In this document: piece by piece, positions 10,249-21,235 of the stretch | Position numbering within the stretch: the stretch's first letter is position 1 | Layout of the letters: the number at the start of each line of letters is the position of its first letter | Source of the DNA: Luidia sarsii | Taxonomy: Eukaryota; Echinodermata; Asteroidea; Paxillosida; Luidiidae | Direction: 5' to 3' | Assembly (NCBI GenBank): GCA_949987565.1 | Contig: OX465102.1 | Span: 14,375,020 to 14,439,019 of the forward strand | DNA: 64,000 bases | The notes under the pieces: model-generated | What the model was told of the DNA's origin: nothing | The model's database searches: none | The model's input: only the letters and a program-made list of their open reading frames with translations | Program-made: the position numbers and the translations under genes

Positions 10249-13200
10249 CTGCAGAGGTGGAGAAATTGATGGCAGTAGGGTTGGCCCCAATTTCACGGAG
10301 TTGCTTAAGCACAAAAATCAGCTTTAGCACAAAAATGTCATCATTCATAAGATCAGCTTGACGACTCAAATTTCGCTTTTGTTTCCTACAAAGAGAAGGA
10401 GGGTGGAATGCAAGTCCAAAGTAACCAACCTCACTCAACAATTCGGTCTGTAATCCTGCTTATATGTACACAGGGAAGACTTTTAATGCTAAACAGAATT
10501 TTACGCTTTTAAAAAAGCAATCCTTTCTCAATCCTTTCTCAGAGGAACATACATGTATTTGGTGGTTGAATTCATCTAAAGCTGTGTTCGCACTGGACTT
10601 TTTCTTCCGCGGCTATGCAGTAACTTACAGCGACATTCCTGAAATTGATTCTACAGAGCGTTCGCACTTGGATTGATCTTCTCCGACAGAATGAGAAATT
10701 CAGCGTGTGAGACCAGAAGAATGTCGACCATTGCGGGGTGCTCTGTAAGTTGATTGCGTGTGGTCACAGTAGTTCTACACGACGAAACTGTTCGCATTGG
10801 ACTTTTTTTCGGCTCTGCCAAGTTAACGTGACTGAGCAGAAAGTTTCCGCGACAACTCTCACCCTGTTAGTTTCACATCACGATCACGGTACTTTTACAG
10901 GGAGGGTAGTTTTCTGCATGTCTGCATTGGATTTATTTTTTGTCAGTCTCCCGCTCAGCCAAGTCCAATGTGAACACGGCTTAAATTGTAAACTTATAAC
11001 CAATCGTAAAACAATAACTAGAAACCATATGACCTATCTTATTTACTATGGATTAAGATCGTCAATTGAGTTAAGATGGAACGTTGTTATTACTCAACAG
11101 GGCATGCTGACACAATTGTGCATGCTCAAGTTCATGTGTGTTCATGATTATGTGTATGATTTTTTCTTAATACATATCTTACCTACTCACAGCTGTCTTA
11201 AGAATATCAGCTGATTTTTCATCATCAACATGGGTGAGGTTTAACAGACTGCATACATGTGTATCCTTCAAGATTTTTTCGCCACATCTCAAAACCAAAA
11301 CTTTAAACCGCTGGATCTGTGGTCGCCAAACAATGTTCCCACCCAGTTTTGTGGTTGCTCAAGTTTAAAGGCCCAATACAACATTGGGAAGATTGAAAAA
11401 CATCAATGTTCACAGATTTCCTTCTAATTTACACAGTTTGTAGATGGTCATGATATAATCCTCATATTGAAATCTTACGGTCTGGGATGCTGTACTTCTC
11501 GAGAAATCTTCACTCAAACATCAACAAATAGTTTATTACTCGCAAGTAATAAGCTATTTCTTACACTACAGAACAGTGCGAAAACCGTGACGGTTGTTCG
11601 CCTTTTCCTACTTTCTCAGATTACCATTTGAGCTAAAGAAACCTTCACAGGATTTCCTTTTTTGTAATGTTTGATGGTTAACATACAAACTGTGGCAATC
11701 TTTTGACCTTTACCAATGTTGTATTGGGCCTTTAAGGGGTTGCTGTGCTTTGTTGTCTTTGAGTCATGCAGTGTCCTAGTTACGCAGTCGGCCAGTAATC
11801 CGACGCTGTGCTCTGATAGTGGATAGAATATCTTGTCTAACCGCAGCTGCCATATACCTGCCATCAGGCGATTAGGACTTCCTATCCACAACTCTATTTT
11901 TATCTTATCTTGAGGGGACCTTCCCCACTCCCCCAAATAGATACGCCCAAACACGAGTTAAACTGCTTTGTCATGTCTGAGACGGTACATGTACGTGTGC
12001 TCCACAATGTACGTTTTCACAGACACAGATTGCGCGACTACATTAGCTGCATTCTGCTCCATCTACGTGCAGTGAATGTTTAAAGAAATCCTCCATTATT
12101 CTGTTGTCCATTCATAACCAACTGATGAGAACTTAATGAGTGACTTCCATTCCATTAATACTGATAATATGAACGTGCACTTGAATATGACTGTGCATAA
12201 TACTGCTAATCCATAGCTGCCTACCTCAATCGTAAAAATTTGAAAAATCTGCTAAACAAGAGGAATCACAAAGCAAACTACATAGGAATCTGGTGTCAAG
12301 ACTCAAGAGCTTGTAAAAAGTGATGAATGTTTACCCCAAAAGAGGAATGATTCCTCCAAAATAGGAATGGTTGGCAGCTATGGTAATCGTGAACATCAAT
12401 ATGAATGAACACATTGGCATGACAATGCCCATTAACACTGACACTGCATCATAACACACGCATATAGTGTGCATCACGTTATCTCCGTCCTGTAGACCCG
12501 TGTTACCCTCAAAGTGACCCAGCTTTTCATGCTGGATTGAAGTTGGGAGTAATGGCATCTGACTGATACATGGTGGAACTAGTATGAAATTCTAAAGATG
12601 GCAAAGAAAACTTTGATTGGACAGGGATCTGAACCTGGGAGCTCTGGCTTTGCGTACCAGCGCTCCTACCATCTGAGCTATCCAGCGCATATGCAAAATC
12701 TGATCACTGATCAGCATGAAATAACAGGCTTTGGGTGTGGCTTTCCAATCAGAAACTCTCTTTTGATTTTGACCAAGGCACTGAAGCTCAAATTCAGACG
12801 AAGTACCACATCCTGTGTTCCCGGTGTATGGGTGGTACAAATGAAGCCTGACCCTGAGCCAAAGCCTGAGTCAGAGGCAGAGCCTGAACCAGAGCCTGAG
12901 CCAGAGCCTGAATCAGAGCCAGAGCCAGAGCCTGAGCCTGAATCTGAGCCAGAACCCAAACCAGAGCGAGCCAGAGCCTGAGCCTGAACCAGAGCAGAGC
13001 CTGGGCCAGAGCCTGAATCACAGCCAGAGCCTGAGCCTGAGCCAGAGCCAGAGCCAGAGCCTGAGCATGAATCTGAGCCAGAGCCCAAGCCTAAACCAGA
13101 GCCAGAGCCAAAGCCCGAGCCTGAACCCGAGCAAAAGCCAGAGCCTGAACTAGAACCTGATCTAGAACCTGAACTTGAGCCAAAGCCAGAGCCTGACCAC

Positions 13201-16200
13201 GAGCCAAAGACAGACTCTAAACACAAGCCTGAGTCTGAGCCCAATCCCGAGCCCGAGCCAGAGCCAGAGCAAGACCCAAAGCCATAGCCAGAGCCTGGGT
13301 CTGGCCCAGTGCCAGAGCCCTGAGCCCTAGATGGAACACAAGCTCTAGCCCTAGCCTGCACCCGAATCCCAGTCAGACCCGGAGTCTGAGGCTGAGCCCT
13401 GGAATGGGGAAAAGGGTCCCCAAAGTCAGTGCAATGTCACTGGTACCCTGTTAACCATCTCATTCCATCAGCACAGAGTGCCATGACGTCTTACCAGTCT
13501 CCAAACCGGTTTCCTCCCAGACCTCTCGGATGGCGGTGTCTTGGATGTCCTCTCCTGGGTTGGACAGACCACCCGGAAACTTCCATCTCACCAACTGCAA
13601 AAATGATATTAGAAAAATTAGAAGAAAACAATTGTAATCCGTCGTAAGTTAGCATGGCATGTAGCTGCAAGCACTACAAGGCTTAAGCTGAGTTTCCACA
13701 GGACTTACTTTGGTAACCGCAGGACTTACTAAAAGGAACCGAGACAATGGTTACTTTTCCCATTTTAAGTCCAGTGGTAACGGTCAAGTTAAATTTCCTC
13801 TCGGTTACTTTAACCGAGCCAAATGGTTACTTTTACCGGCCAACCTCTGCCCAGTAAAAGTGACCGGGTAAGTTTAACTGAGCCGATTAGTCCAGTGGAA
13901 ACGCACCACTCGTTAAAACGCGGCTCGGTAAAAATACACATCCGGCCTATGACGTACCACATACATGTACATGCACTGTGCACAACGTCTGCTTCGTACT
14001 GTACTGTACATGTATGTTGACCAAATCAATCAATAGTATGGTGTATTCGGCTGACACTTGACCCTCATGAGCTGTTATATCGCCAGCGTGGTTACTTCAA
14101 CCATTGTCTCAAATAAATTGACAGACTCAAAAGGCTAAGTGGAAACGACAGTTAAATTTGACCGTTAGAAATATAACCATCGTCTCGGTTAAATTTCAGT
14201 CCAGTGGAAACGCGGCTTACACCTCTTCTTTTACCGCAAAGCTGTCGTCATTTTTCGGCATCATTTCTGTACTCGACACCTGCAGATGTGTCCCGAAGGC
14301 AAGCAAATGATGACACTGCGAGGCATTGTGTCACTGCCTTACCCTGTGCTTGTCCTGCACCATCAGAACCTCCTCCGTCTCCTCGTTGAAGACAAAACCT
14401 ACAGAGAAACACAGCCGCAGAATGCGTTCTTCGTTACTTTGGAAAGTACACAACTTGTGGACAGCACTTGAAGACTGACCAGTCGGGTAGAGTGTAAGCG
14501 CTTGAAGCAACAACCACTTAATTACATCAAATCAAAATCAAAATCAGATCCAATCAACGTTTATTTCCATAAAGAAGTAAAGCAAGTCATACAAACAACA
14601 TTTAAAGTAATATGTGCAAAAATGTTGCAAACTGCTTACTGAGTAAAATGACCCAAATGCAAATTACATAAAATAATGAGGGCCTGACGTTTTTATCCTA
14701 GCAGCCTGCCTTTTGAGAAAGGTCCTGCTAGGACTGAAACGTCAGGCACTCCTAATTTTTTATACCAACAACATTTAAGAGTTAATGAAATAGGTACGGA
14801 ACGTTGTTGCCAGGAAAGCTGATGCACTCTTCCCAGCTGGTCAGTCTTGAGGAGCTATCCATAAGTTGTTGTGAGTAAGACTAACACACCTATCTTGATA
14901 CAAGTTTTGTGGAGGAGATTTTGTACCGTATGCAACACCTCACCCAAGGTTTGCTGCCCTCAATGGCTGTTCTACCGTGGTCAGCCAGCCAATGGCCAAA
15001 TCCCAATATTTTGTTCAAGCAGGAACAGCCTTGCTTGACCAAATGAGGGTTGCTGGCGAAAGTTTCACTTGTGTTTTTTTTAAGCTGTCCACCCAATATC
15101 TAAATGCGATTCAGAATCGGCGAGTGTAGACTATCACTGGTTCTTCTCAGAACTGCATCTCATCTAAAGAGACTCATTCTACATAGTGTGCGTGCATACT
15201 GCATACCCACAATCCACAAACCACACTGTACATCCATCATGCAGAGCCTTCAAATCTTACCGCTATTTCTTGTTTGCTTGGTACGCCCATATGTCTTTTT
15301 TGAACAACTGAGGGCGCTCTTCAGATGAGCTAAGTACATGCAATCACAACCCGAGGCATGTAAAATGTAAACACCACAGATAGACCTCTCCTTATCAAGA
15401 CCATTTTTTTGTTTGGTCCTAAATTCTAAATTGGCACCCCACCCCGACAAAGACTAGTTGACTATTTGGGAAGGCCACTATCTAAGGGCTAGATAGCTCA
15501 GATGGAAAGAGCACTGGTGCGTTAATACAGAGGTCAGATAGTTCAAGTCCCAGTCCAGTCAATTCGGTCCTAAATTCTGTGGAATTCTACGGTCAACGAG
15601 ACAGCATTACACTATCATTTGATGCCTCAGTGTGCATGCATCACTTGGGGCTGACCTTCTTGCATAACTTTAGCACCGCCGCACACATACCGAATTTTGT
15701 GTCCTTGTGGAGACATTGCTTTGTTATCGAGCACTATACAACTGTGTGAGAAACGATGTTTTAAAAATGCTCCCATTTCAACCACATTCACTTTCCTGGG
15801 TAGAAATCTGAACAGTATGTCCCTTATATAACACGACAGATTCTTACCCATCACAAATTTCCCGTTTTTGAGTTATTTCCAAATACCAGTTTCGTGAAAA
15901 TCTTAAGTGGAGACCTATATACACCTTTACAATTTCCCCGTGGAGACATATTCAAACGATTGTCCACTGAAGGCATTTTCACACTTCACAGCTAATTCCT
16001 GGGAATTTCCTTGACCCGGGAAATGCTAACCCTACTAACGATTCACACTAAAACCCATGTTCTCACTCCCACAAAAAGTTGGAAGGCCGAGAACAACTTT
16101 CAAGGGCCTATGCAATGGGTTTTTTTATTATCAATGTAAGTGATAAAGTGTTTCTATCTAAAGTCCAAACAATTTTAGCCCATTTTACCATTGGTTTATA

Positions 16201-18015
16201 TAAATAAAACAAATTAAAAATATTTTTAGGGGTGCCCAGCATGCCCCGCCTAACTCCCTCATTTACATAAGATCACATGACGCAGACTCTGGAGCTTGAC
16301 TCCGGTTTTTTTCCTGGTTGTACGCGACAGCTCGGTCGGCAGCGTCACACGGACCTCCTGTCAAGTCGCTGCACTTCTCCACGATAATAATATATATTTG
16401 TTTTCAGATTGCTGCCAACCTGTAGTGTTGCTGGTTGCAGCAACAATACCGAAGATGGTTTTAGTCTTCATCATTTTCCCTCTGATCCTAAATTTCGATG
16501 AATTTGGACAGCGAAAACGAACAAAGTGAGCACTTATGGATCTGCTCTGCATACATAAGGCTATACATCTTTAATTACCTTCAATGGTTGATTGATTTAT
16601 TCTATTATTTATTTATTTTTTACTTTTCACTCACCGGCCACTCCAATTTGGTGAGAGGCGTACTCGGGTAGTCGACTGGTGTCCTGCCGGAGCCAGCGGG
16701 ACAGGACCACGTGCCGGCCCCGGGCGTGGTGGAGTTCGAACCCCTGCTCCACGGCCAGCGGGATCAGGTGGCACCGGGCCACGGGGACCTTGAGCCAGAC
16801 GGCTGTTCGGCCCTCCGTCCGCCACTGGGCCAGAGAGTCTGCCGAAAAAAATGGACAAAGGGGAAAGCATGGATGACTGACCGACGATATGGACCACCGA
16901 CCAATTTTCTCGCATCTTCATTTTGTCGGTCGTATAACAAGAGTGTGGTCGTGTGGATATGAAACTCTTGCCCAATTCGCCGGCGAATTTACAGTTGGCA
17001 AATATTATAATGATCCCCAAAGTTAGAGGGTCTGGCGTTTCGATCCCAGTAGGACCTTTCTCAAAGGCAAAGTCCTTTACTAAGGTCCTTTACTAAAGGT
17101 CCTGCTACTATTACTAGTGCTAGGATCAAAACATCATGCTCTCTAACTGTTGAAATTCATGTATTGCACTTCATTTTAGTCAGTGAACAGTTTTTTTGTT
17201 TTTACTTCAAATAATATAATGGTTAGCTGCTGGCTTCAGTAACTGTACCTGTTGCCCCCCCCCCCCCCCCCCCCGCCATTTTAAAACAATTTGAACAATC
17301 GTCTTACCAAATCTCAAGATTATCAAAAATTAGGAGGGCCGGACGTCTCCATCCTAGCACTAGCAGGACCTTTCCAAAAGACAGAAAGCCATTCAACTTT
17401 TTAGAAAGGTCCTGGTACGATCGAAACGTCAGGTCCCCTATTTTTTGGATATTTGCTTTTTATTCCCATATCAATAAACCGTGATGGCCCAAGACAATCA
17501 TTTGAAAAAGCTGTGCTTGGTGGCAAGTTACTCGACAACATAATTGAATTTAATTGAATTGAATCATTATTAGAAATGAAGGGGTTGTTCATCGCGGTGG
17601 TGTAGATAAGTGGAAAGGGTGATCAAAGTCACGCGATGTGTCGTTGCTGGTGGCGACGTTTTGGTTGCTAACTGCTAACCTTCATCAGGGAATCTTTATT
17701 GTCATTCGTATATCAAATACACTGAAATTCATTGTGGCTTCCAGACGTCGACCACTTCTCAGACAAACCTGCCAGTCTCCGGCTGAAGGATTCTGTCTCG
17801 ACGGTCTCCGGACAGTCCGGGTGAGAATCGTTGGCCAAGTCGACGTGGAGGCAGTTGAACCGGTCCTCTTCGCCCACGCTCAGGAGTCGCGGTGTCACTG
17901 AGGGGGCGACGCACAGGCGTCTCTTCGGCGTGACGCGACAGCCGGACTTGCCGATGCCATGACGGCTCAACCTCCTTCCCAGGACCGTCAGTACGAAACG
18001 CTTTGTACAGAACAT
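9926..18015 (-). CDS. NUDT6: NUDT6, Nudix hydrolase 6, five exons, 309 residues
   Basis: Coding exons in order are 18015-17769, 16838-16635, 14398-14343, 13594-13495 and 10248-9926 (930 nt with stop). All junctions are GT-AG and all phases agree. The Nudix box GX5EX7REUXEEXGU is complete: G178, E184, R192-E193, E196-E197, G199. The segment before it ([13 protein letters not shown], residues 87-99; [10 protein letters not shown], about 142-151) and the C-terminal part ([25 protein letters not shown]) match the NUDT6 family closely. Length is near the human 316. The N-terminus is basic and nearly acid-free for about 47 residues, so mitochondrial import is plausible. Family members hydrolyse nucleoside-diphosphate-linked compounds; the physiological substrate of NUDT6 is not settled. 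In vertebrates the gene is antisense to FGF2, but I find no FGF coding sequence here. Confidence 0.93.
10578..10984. mobile_element. MITE with GCYGTGTTCRCAYTGGACTT ends, NUDT6 intron 4
   Basis: The left end reads AGCTGTGTTCGCACTGGACT; the right end is the complement of AGCCGTGTTCACATTGGACT. The motif TTCGCA.TGGA recurs inside at about 10660 and 10790, so the element seems built from repeated terminal units. No TIR-proximal gene. Confidence 0.75.
11369..11731 (+). mobile_element. MITE-E, 363 bp, full-length copy in NUDT6 intron 4
   Basis: The cleanest copy. It is flanked by TTAA (11365-11368 and 11732-11735). The left end is AGGCCCAATACAACATTGGG and the right end is its complement (CCAATGTTGTATTGGGCCT). 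The centre is the palindrome TTTATTACTCGCAAGTAATA. Other copies are at 4797, 9715, 33304, 38345 and 62531. Confidence 0.9.
11736..12600. other. NUDT6 intron 4, nothing further recognised
   Basis: Unique-looking intron sequence with no repeat family or exon that I can support. Confidence 0.4.
12608..12690 (-). mobile_element. tRNA-derived SINE remnant
   Basis: On the minus strand a tRNA-like body is visible: A-box-like TAGCTCAGATGGTAGGAGCG, then B-box-like AGGTTCAGATCCCTGTCC. Similar bodies lie at 39.74, 41.62 and 62.34 kb. Confidence 0.65.
12839..13420. repeat. GAGCCA/GAGCCT hexamer array in NUDT6 intron 4
   Basis: Almost pure GAGCC(A/T) hexamers, degrading after about 13,200. The plus strand reads as Glu-Pro repeats and the minus strand as Ser-Gly repeats in a 216-codon open frame. 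Lack of stops follows from the hexamer itself, so I do not call a gene. Related to the array at 7590-8352. Confidence 0.9.
13495..13594 (-). CDS. NUDT6: NUDT6 exon 4, Nudix box
   Basis: A 100-nt exon encoding LVRWKFPGG then [19 protein letters not shown] and TGLET (residues 170-202). Every fixed position of the Nudix signature is present, including the metal-binding REVWEE glutamates, so an active hydrolase is expected. Acceptor TTTTTGCAG, donor GTAAGA. Confidence 0.95.
13684..14219. mobile_element. MITE, 536 bp, NUDT6 intron 3
   Basis: The left end is TAAGCTGAGTTTCCACAGGA and the right end is the complement of TAAGCCGCGTTTCCACTGGA. Motifs GGTTACTTT and TCTCGGTTAAATTT recur inside in both orientations. 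It fills most of the 748-bp intron. Confidence 0.8.
14343..14398 (-). CDS. NUDT6: NUDT6 exon 3, start of the Nudix domain
   Basis: A 56-nt exon encoding [19 protein letters not shown] (residues 151-169, the first split with exon 2). It is the beta strand preceding the Nudix box, aligned with VQDRNK in the human protein. Acceptor TTTCTCTGTAG, donor GTAAGG. Confidence 0.9.
14611..14764. mobile_element. MITE-D, complete hairpin copy, NUDT6 intron 2
   Basis: Left half TTGCAAACTGCTTACTGAG...GAGGGCCTGACG...ATCCTAGCAG, then right half TTTTGAGAAAGGTCCTGCTA...GAAACGTCAGG. The two halves are complementary and about 10 bp apart at the centre. Confidence 0.85.
15486..15560 (+). mobile_element. tRNA-derived SINE, short form
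   Basis: A tRNA-like body with A-box TAGCTCAGATGG and B-box AGTTCAAGTCCC, spaced as in a tRNA. It ends CCAGTCCAGTC instead of a closing acceptor stem. Same class as the reverse copies at 12.6 and 41.6 kb. I judge it a SINE rather than a working tRNA gene. Confidence 0.65.
15561..16634. other. NUDT6 intron 2, remainder
   Basis: No further exon or recognised repeat, apart from AT-rich runs and a T-rich stretch before exon 2's donor. Confidence 0.4.
16635..16838 (-). CDS. NUDT6: NUDT6 exon 2, N-terminal domain
   Basis: Encodes residues 83-150 plus one base: the [15 protein letters not shown] segment and [13 protein letters not shown]. Acceptor TTTTTTCGGCAG, donor GTGAGT. The exon is GC-rich (many CGG, CTG and GTG codons) within AT-rich intron sequence. 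A GT-CA repeat-free intron of about 0.9 kb separates it from exon 1. Confidence 0.9.
17018..17150. mobile_element. MITE-D, decayed copy, NUDT6 intron 1
   Basis: GTTAGAGGGTCTGGCGTTTC then CCCAGTAGGACCTTTCTCAA, followed by diverged complementary motifs (AAAGGTCCTGCTA, then GCTAGGATCAAAACATCATG). The next copy is at 17330-17440 and a poly-C run lies at 17254-17274. Confidence 0.7.
17330..17440. mobile_element. MITE-D, short hairpin copy, NUDT6 intron 1
   Basis: GGAGGGCCGGACGTCTCCAT, then TAGCAGGACCTTTCC; the complementary half GAAAGGTCCTGGTACGATCG follows about 45 bp later. Confidence 0.65.
17769..18015 (-). CDS. NUDT6: NUDT6 exon 1, presequence and N-terminus
   Basis: Encodes residues 1-82 plus one base. 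I start at the ATG at 18015 (context GCAGCCATG) because the peptide from there, [20 protein letters not shown], looks like a mitochondrial presequence. An in-frame ATG at 18048 would add 11 residues (MTDNFLHSIAA). The donor at 17768 is GTTTGT, weaker than usual. It is supported because it joins exon 2 in phase to give [14 protein letters not shown], as in the family. Confidence 0.8.
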
Positions 18016-18448
18016 GGCTGCTATACTGTGCAAGAAATTATCAGTCATAGTCAGTGGATATTGCAATTATTATTATTATTATGAAAAAAAACTGGTTTAT
18101 TTATTAAAAAAAAAAATTACTCCTCGCCGCCAGTGGCAGAATGGTGAATACAATTTACATGTTCATTAAAACAAATATCAATTGATATGAACATTTAAAA
18201 GTCTATGCAAAGTTATTTAAACCCAAAGGCCAAAAACGCCTTGGAGACGCTGAAGTAAAATCACATTTATATCAATTAATACATTAATACAATCAATACA
18301 ATTAACACAATTAATACAATTAATTGCATCAACTGTATCAATAGAATTGTGAATACAATATCATGAATATCAAATGAATATCAATTGATATGAATATATC
18401 GAAACATCTGAAATAGCCATGAGAAATTGAGTTAGATTAATACAAACA
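18016..18448. other. Intergenic, 5' side of NUDT6
   Basis: AT-rich with ATT-trinucleotide and A runs (18068-18116) and repeated ACAATTAATAC motifs (about 18290-18330). I see no clear TATA box or CpG-rich promoter. Confidence 0.4.
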
Positions 18449-18598
18449 TGTTGCAAACTGCTAACTGACTAAAATTACCAAAAAGCAAATCTCAAAACTT
18501 AGAGGGCCTAATGTTTCGATCCTAGCAGGACTTTTCTCAAAGGCAGAGAGAGAAAGGTCATGCTAGGATCGAAATGTCAGGCCCACTAAATTTTGACA
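18449..18598. mobile_element. MITE-D, complete hairpin copy
   Basis: Left half TTGCAAACTGCTAACTGAC...GAGGGCCTAATG...GATCCTAGCAGGAC; right half AGAAAGGTCATGCTAGGATC...GTCAGGCCCACTAAATTTTG. The halves meet at GGCAGAGAGAG. Confidence 0.85.
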
Positions 18599-19023
18599 TG
18601 AGAAATGGACTTGATTCTTCAGTTAACAACATTGGCTGTCTCACTGAAAAAATTATTTCCTAAGCCTAGGGCTAATTTACTAATTAGTGTAATATAAAAT
18701 AAATAATTAATCATCATTTTGATCTCCATATACTGTACTGTAGTGTAGGCAGGATGTTATTCAAGTCAGTGAGAAGTTTGCAACATTTTTGTTTAATTAC
18801 TCGACATCTGTATTGTGTCAGATCCCAAGGAGAACTAGCTAGTACAGTAACTTTACTCTTTCGCCCTTTTTTAGTATTTTACTTTTTAGTTTTACTCCTT
18901 AAAAAAAAAAGCATTTCGATCGTCTTGTACGACGATCAAAATCCAAAAAGTTAATGTCAAAAACAGGAGTAAAACTAAAACAAAAAAGCGCGATTGTAAA
19001 TGTAAGGGTCCAACTCCAAGTTA

Positions 19024-19069
19024 CTCGGACCATGGAGGAAGGAAAATTTTCCTTCCTCCATGCTCGGAC
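19024..19069. mobile_element. Micro-palindrome insertion, 32 bp, 7-bp direct repeats
   Basis: A perfect 32-bp palindrome (19031-19062; left half CATGGAGGAAGGAAAA) lies between two copies of CTCGGAC (19024-19030 and 19063-19069). The direct repeats look like a target-site duplication. The phrase AAGTTACTCGGA also occurs without a palindrome at about 19131. Confidence 0.75.
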
Positions 19070-19318
19070 TACCTTTTTTATCGAAATTTCAATTTTACAT
19101 AAAGAATTGTGACTGGTCAAGGTCAGGTCCAAGTTACTCGGAGTCGGACTACATTATTTAGCATAGTATTCACTTGGCCAGTGCCAACGTCACGCATTTT
19201 GGCACCTGATTGCAGATTGGTACTGGTCAGTTTGGCTGTTCCATGTTATTTCCTGGAGTGAAAGATTACTATACTTATAGTATTAGTATTACTAGTACTA
19301 CAGCAGTACAGCAAGTGT

Positions 19319-19352
19319 CTCTGACCATGGAGGAATTCCTCCATGCCCTGAC
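19319..19352. mobile_element. Micro-palindrome insertion, 20 bp, 7-bp imperfect direct repeats
   Basis: CATGGAGGAATTCCTCCATG at 19326-19345 is a perfect palindrome. It is flanked by CTCTGAC (19319-19325) and CCCTGAC (19346-19352), a 6-of-7 match. Confidence 0.7.
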
Positions 19353-19929
19353 CATCTGACGCAGACAGTCAAGGAGACGGGCACACGTGACTTATATTTT
19401 ATAACCAAAAGTTGACTAAAAACGTATAGCAGTTGTACTCACCTAGACGAGACACTGTTACAAATTGAAAATAAAGCATGACATCAAATGTTAACAGATA
19501 AAACCCATATTTTGGTGCTGACATAAAACAAAATGACACTGACAGTGACAAAAAAGCCGGCTGTGTTTACAGCTTGTTTTATTTGCCCACGTGAGCCCGC
19601 CCTCATCGGTGAACTGGGGTCAACGCTGAGCGCAGTTGGTTTTTGATCATTGACAGAGGGCGCAATAATAATGAACCCGCAGGTTCTTTTCCTATCACAG
19701 TTGGGGGTTAATGATTCTATGAATTATATTATTTGATTCGAATTTCACACCGTATCCCACCTTGATCAAGATCTACCTGCACTTTTGAGAGTTGCAGACC
19801 TTTTCTTATTTTAGTCAATAAGTAATTTGAAACATTTTTGCATATTGAATGATAATTCGATATAAATCATAAAACATAGCAAGAAACCTTCCTAGGGGAA
19901 AAAAGTATGGTCCTTTATGAATCACTCAT

Positions 19930-20406
19930 GGCTCAGGCTCGGGCTCGGGCTCGGGCTCAGCCCTTCGTATCGTCCGGACGACACCATCACGCAGAGCCTG
20001 AAAATCAAGGTTGTAGTCTGTTTGCCTCTGAATTTCTGACGCTTGATTGCCAGTACAGTGCTGAGAATTCACTGAAAGCCACGGTTGGGACTTGGGACCC
20101 TGCCCTTTAGAACCCATGACATTTGTTAACGGAAGAGAAACGAAGCCGAAGTCGAAGCGGCCGTTTACGAAATGAAGGCGGACGGCTCGTGCTTGGGCTA
20201 GGCCAGGCTAGGGATTAGGCTTCGGTCGTATTCATCTTACCCATTTTCAATAATCACAGGCATCTAAAAACAAGCGTTTTGCCCCAGTTTCTTAGTGATT
20301 ACTCTGTACTTATCAAGCCAACAAGCCTTCAAATTCGTAAACAAACCACGACCTGGATTTTCAGGTTTTGTCAGACGGAGACGAAGCCTAAGCCCGAGCC
20401 TAAACG
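19930..20406. mobile_element. MITE-B-like element, long form
   Basis: The left end GGCTCAGGCTCGGGCTC and an internal CTGAAAATCAAGGTTGTAGT are mirrored near the right end by the complements around 20345-20406 (CTGGATTTTCAGG, then ACGAAGCCTAAGCCCGAGCC). Interior differs from MITE-B copies at 1.3 and 41.8 kb. Confidence 0.6.
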
Positions 20407-20874
20407 GCCATACATCATGGAAGTGTACACCAACGATTTCATAGCGCGCGAATCGCGCAAGATAGCCTACTCTTGCGAGATCACACGCATCAGGGTGAAG
20501 TACGCACTGGGCGACATTTTAGTTATTATTATAAGGAAAACAAACAAGTAGTACATTCAAGGTGAGAAAGGTCATACAGTCTATATCATGGAAATTCAAG
20601 ATGGGGGGAAAATGGTTGAATAAATACAAAACAAGGAGAATAATTATTATGTACATGTATCAGAGATGTGATAGGTCAGGATGAGAAGGGGAAGAGATGG
20701 GGTAAGGACTAGAGATGAGGGGAAGAGATTGGACAGGAGGGTAAGAGGGAAGGAGTAAAAAAAAGCAGTAAGGACGTACAATCCAATCTAAGATGGCCAG
20801 GAGGAAAGTGAAAAACACTGTGACTCAAAAGCCTGTTCCTCCAGTCCTAGGTTGGTGAATAAATAGCTAACTAT

Positions 20875-20904
20875 AGTAAACCATGGATTCCTCCATGAGT
20901 AAAC
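20875..20904. mobile_element. Micro-palindrome insertion, 16 bp, exact 7-bp direct repeats
   Basis: CATGGATTCCTCCATG (20882-20897) is a shortened, slightly asymmetric version of the 20-bp palindrome. It is flanked by AGTAAAC on both sides (one copy ending at 20881, sharing a base at the junction, and one at 20898-20904). Confidence 0.65.
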
Positions 20905-21235
20905 TTAGTAACTTAGTAAAAACAATCAAATGCAAATAAATGGTAATGCATTAAGTCGCACACATTCTCTCCATTTCGTGGTCACATCACATCGAAAGTT
21001 ATCACATTTTGTTCACGCATCCAAAGTTGTATCTTTTTTTATTGTTTGTGACACTCTCGCTTCATTTCCGGAGCACAGAAAGCAAACGACAGATTCCGTT
21101 GCCTACTAAAATGGCGTCCAGTGCGTACTTCACCTTTTGCTCGGAGTAGTCCATCTTTGCGCGCTATTAGATCTTTGTTGTACATGTACACTGACGAGAT
21201 TTAGGCGATTTCTCGCGCGGATCCCGCAAGGATCA

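Noticed and set aside
12711..13361. 216-codon Ser-Gly frame, minus strand
   Set aside because: Repeat translation within NUDT6 intron 4; no initiation context or conserved flank.
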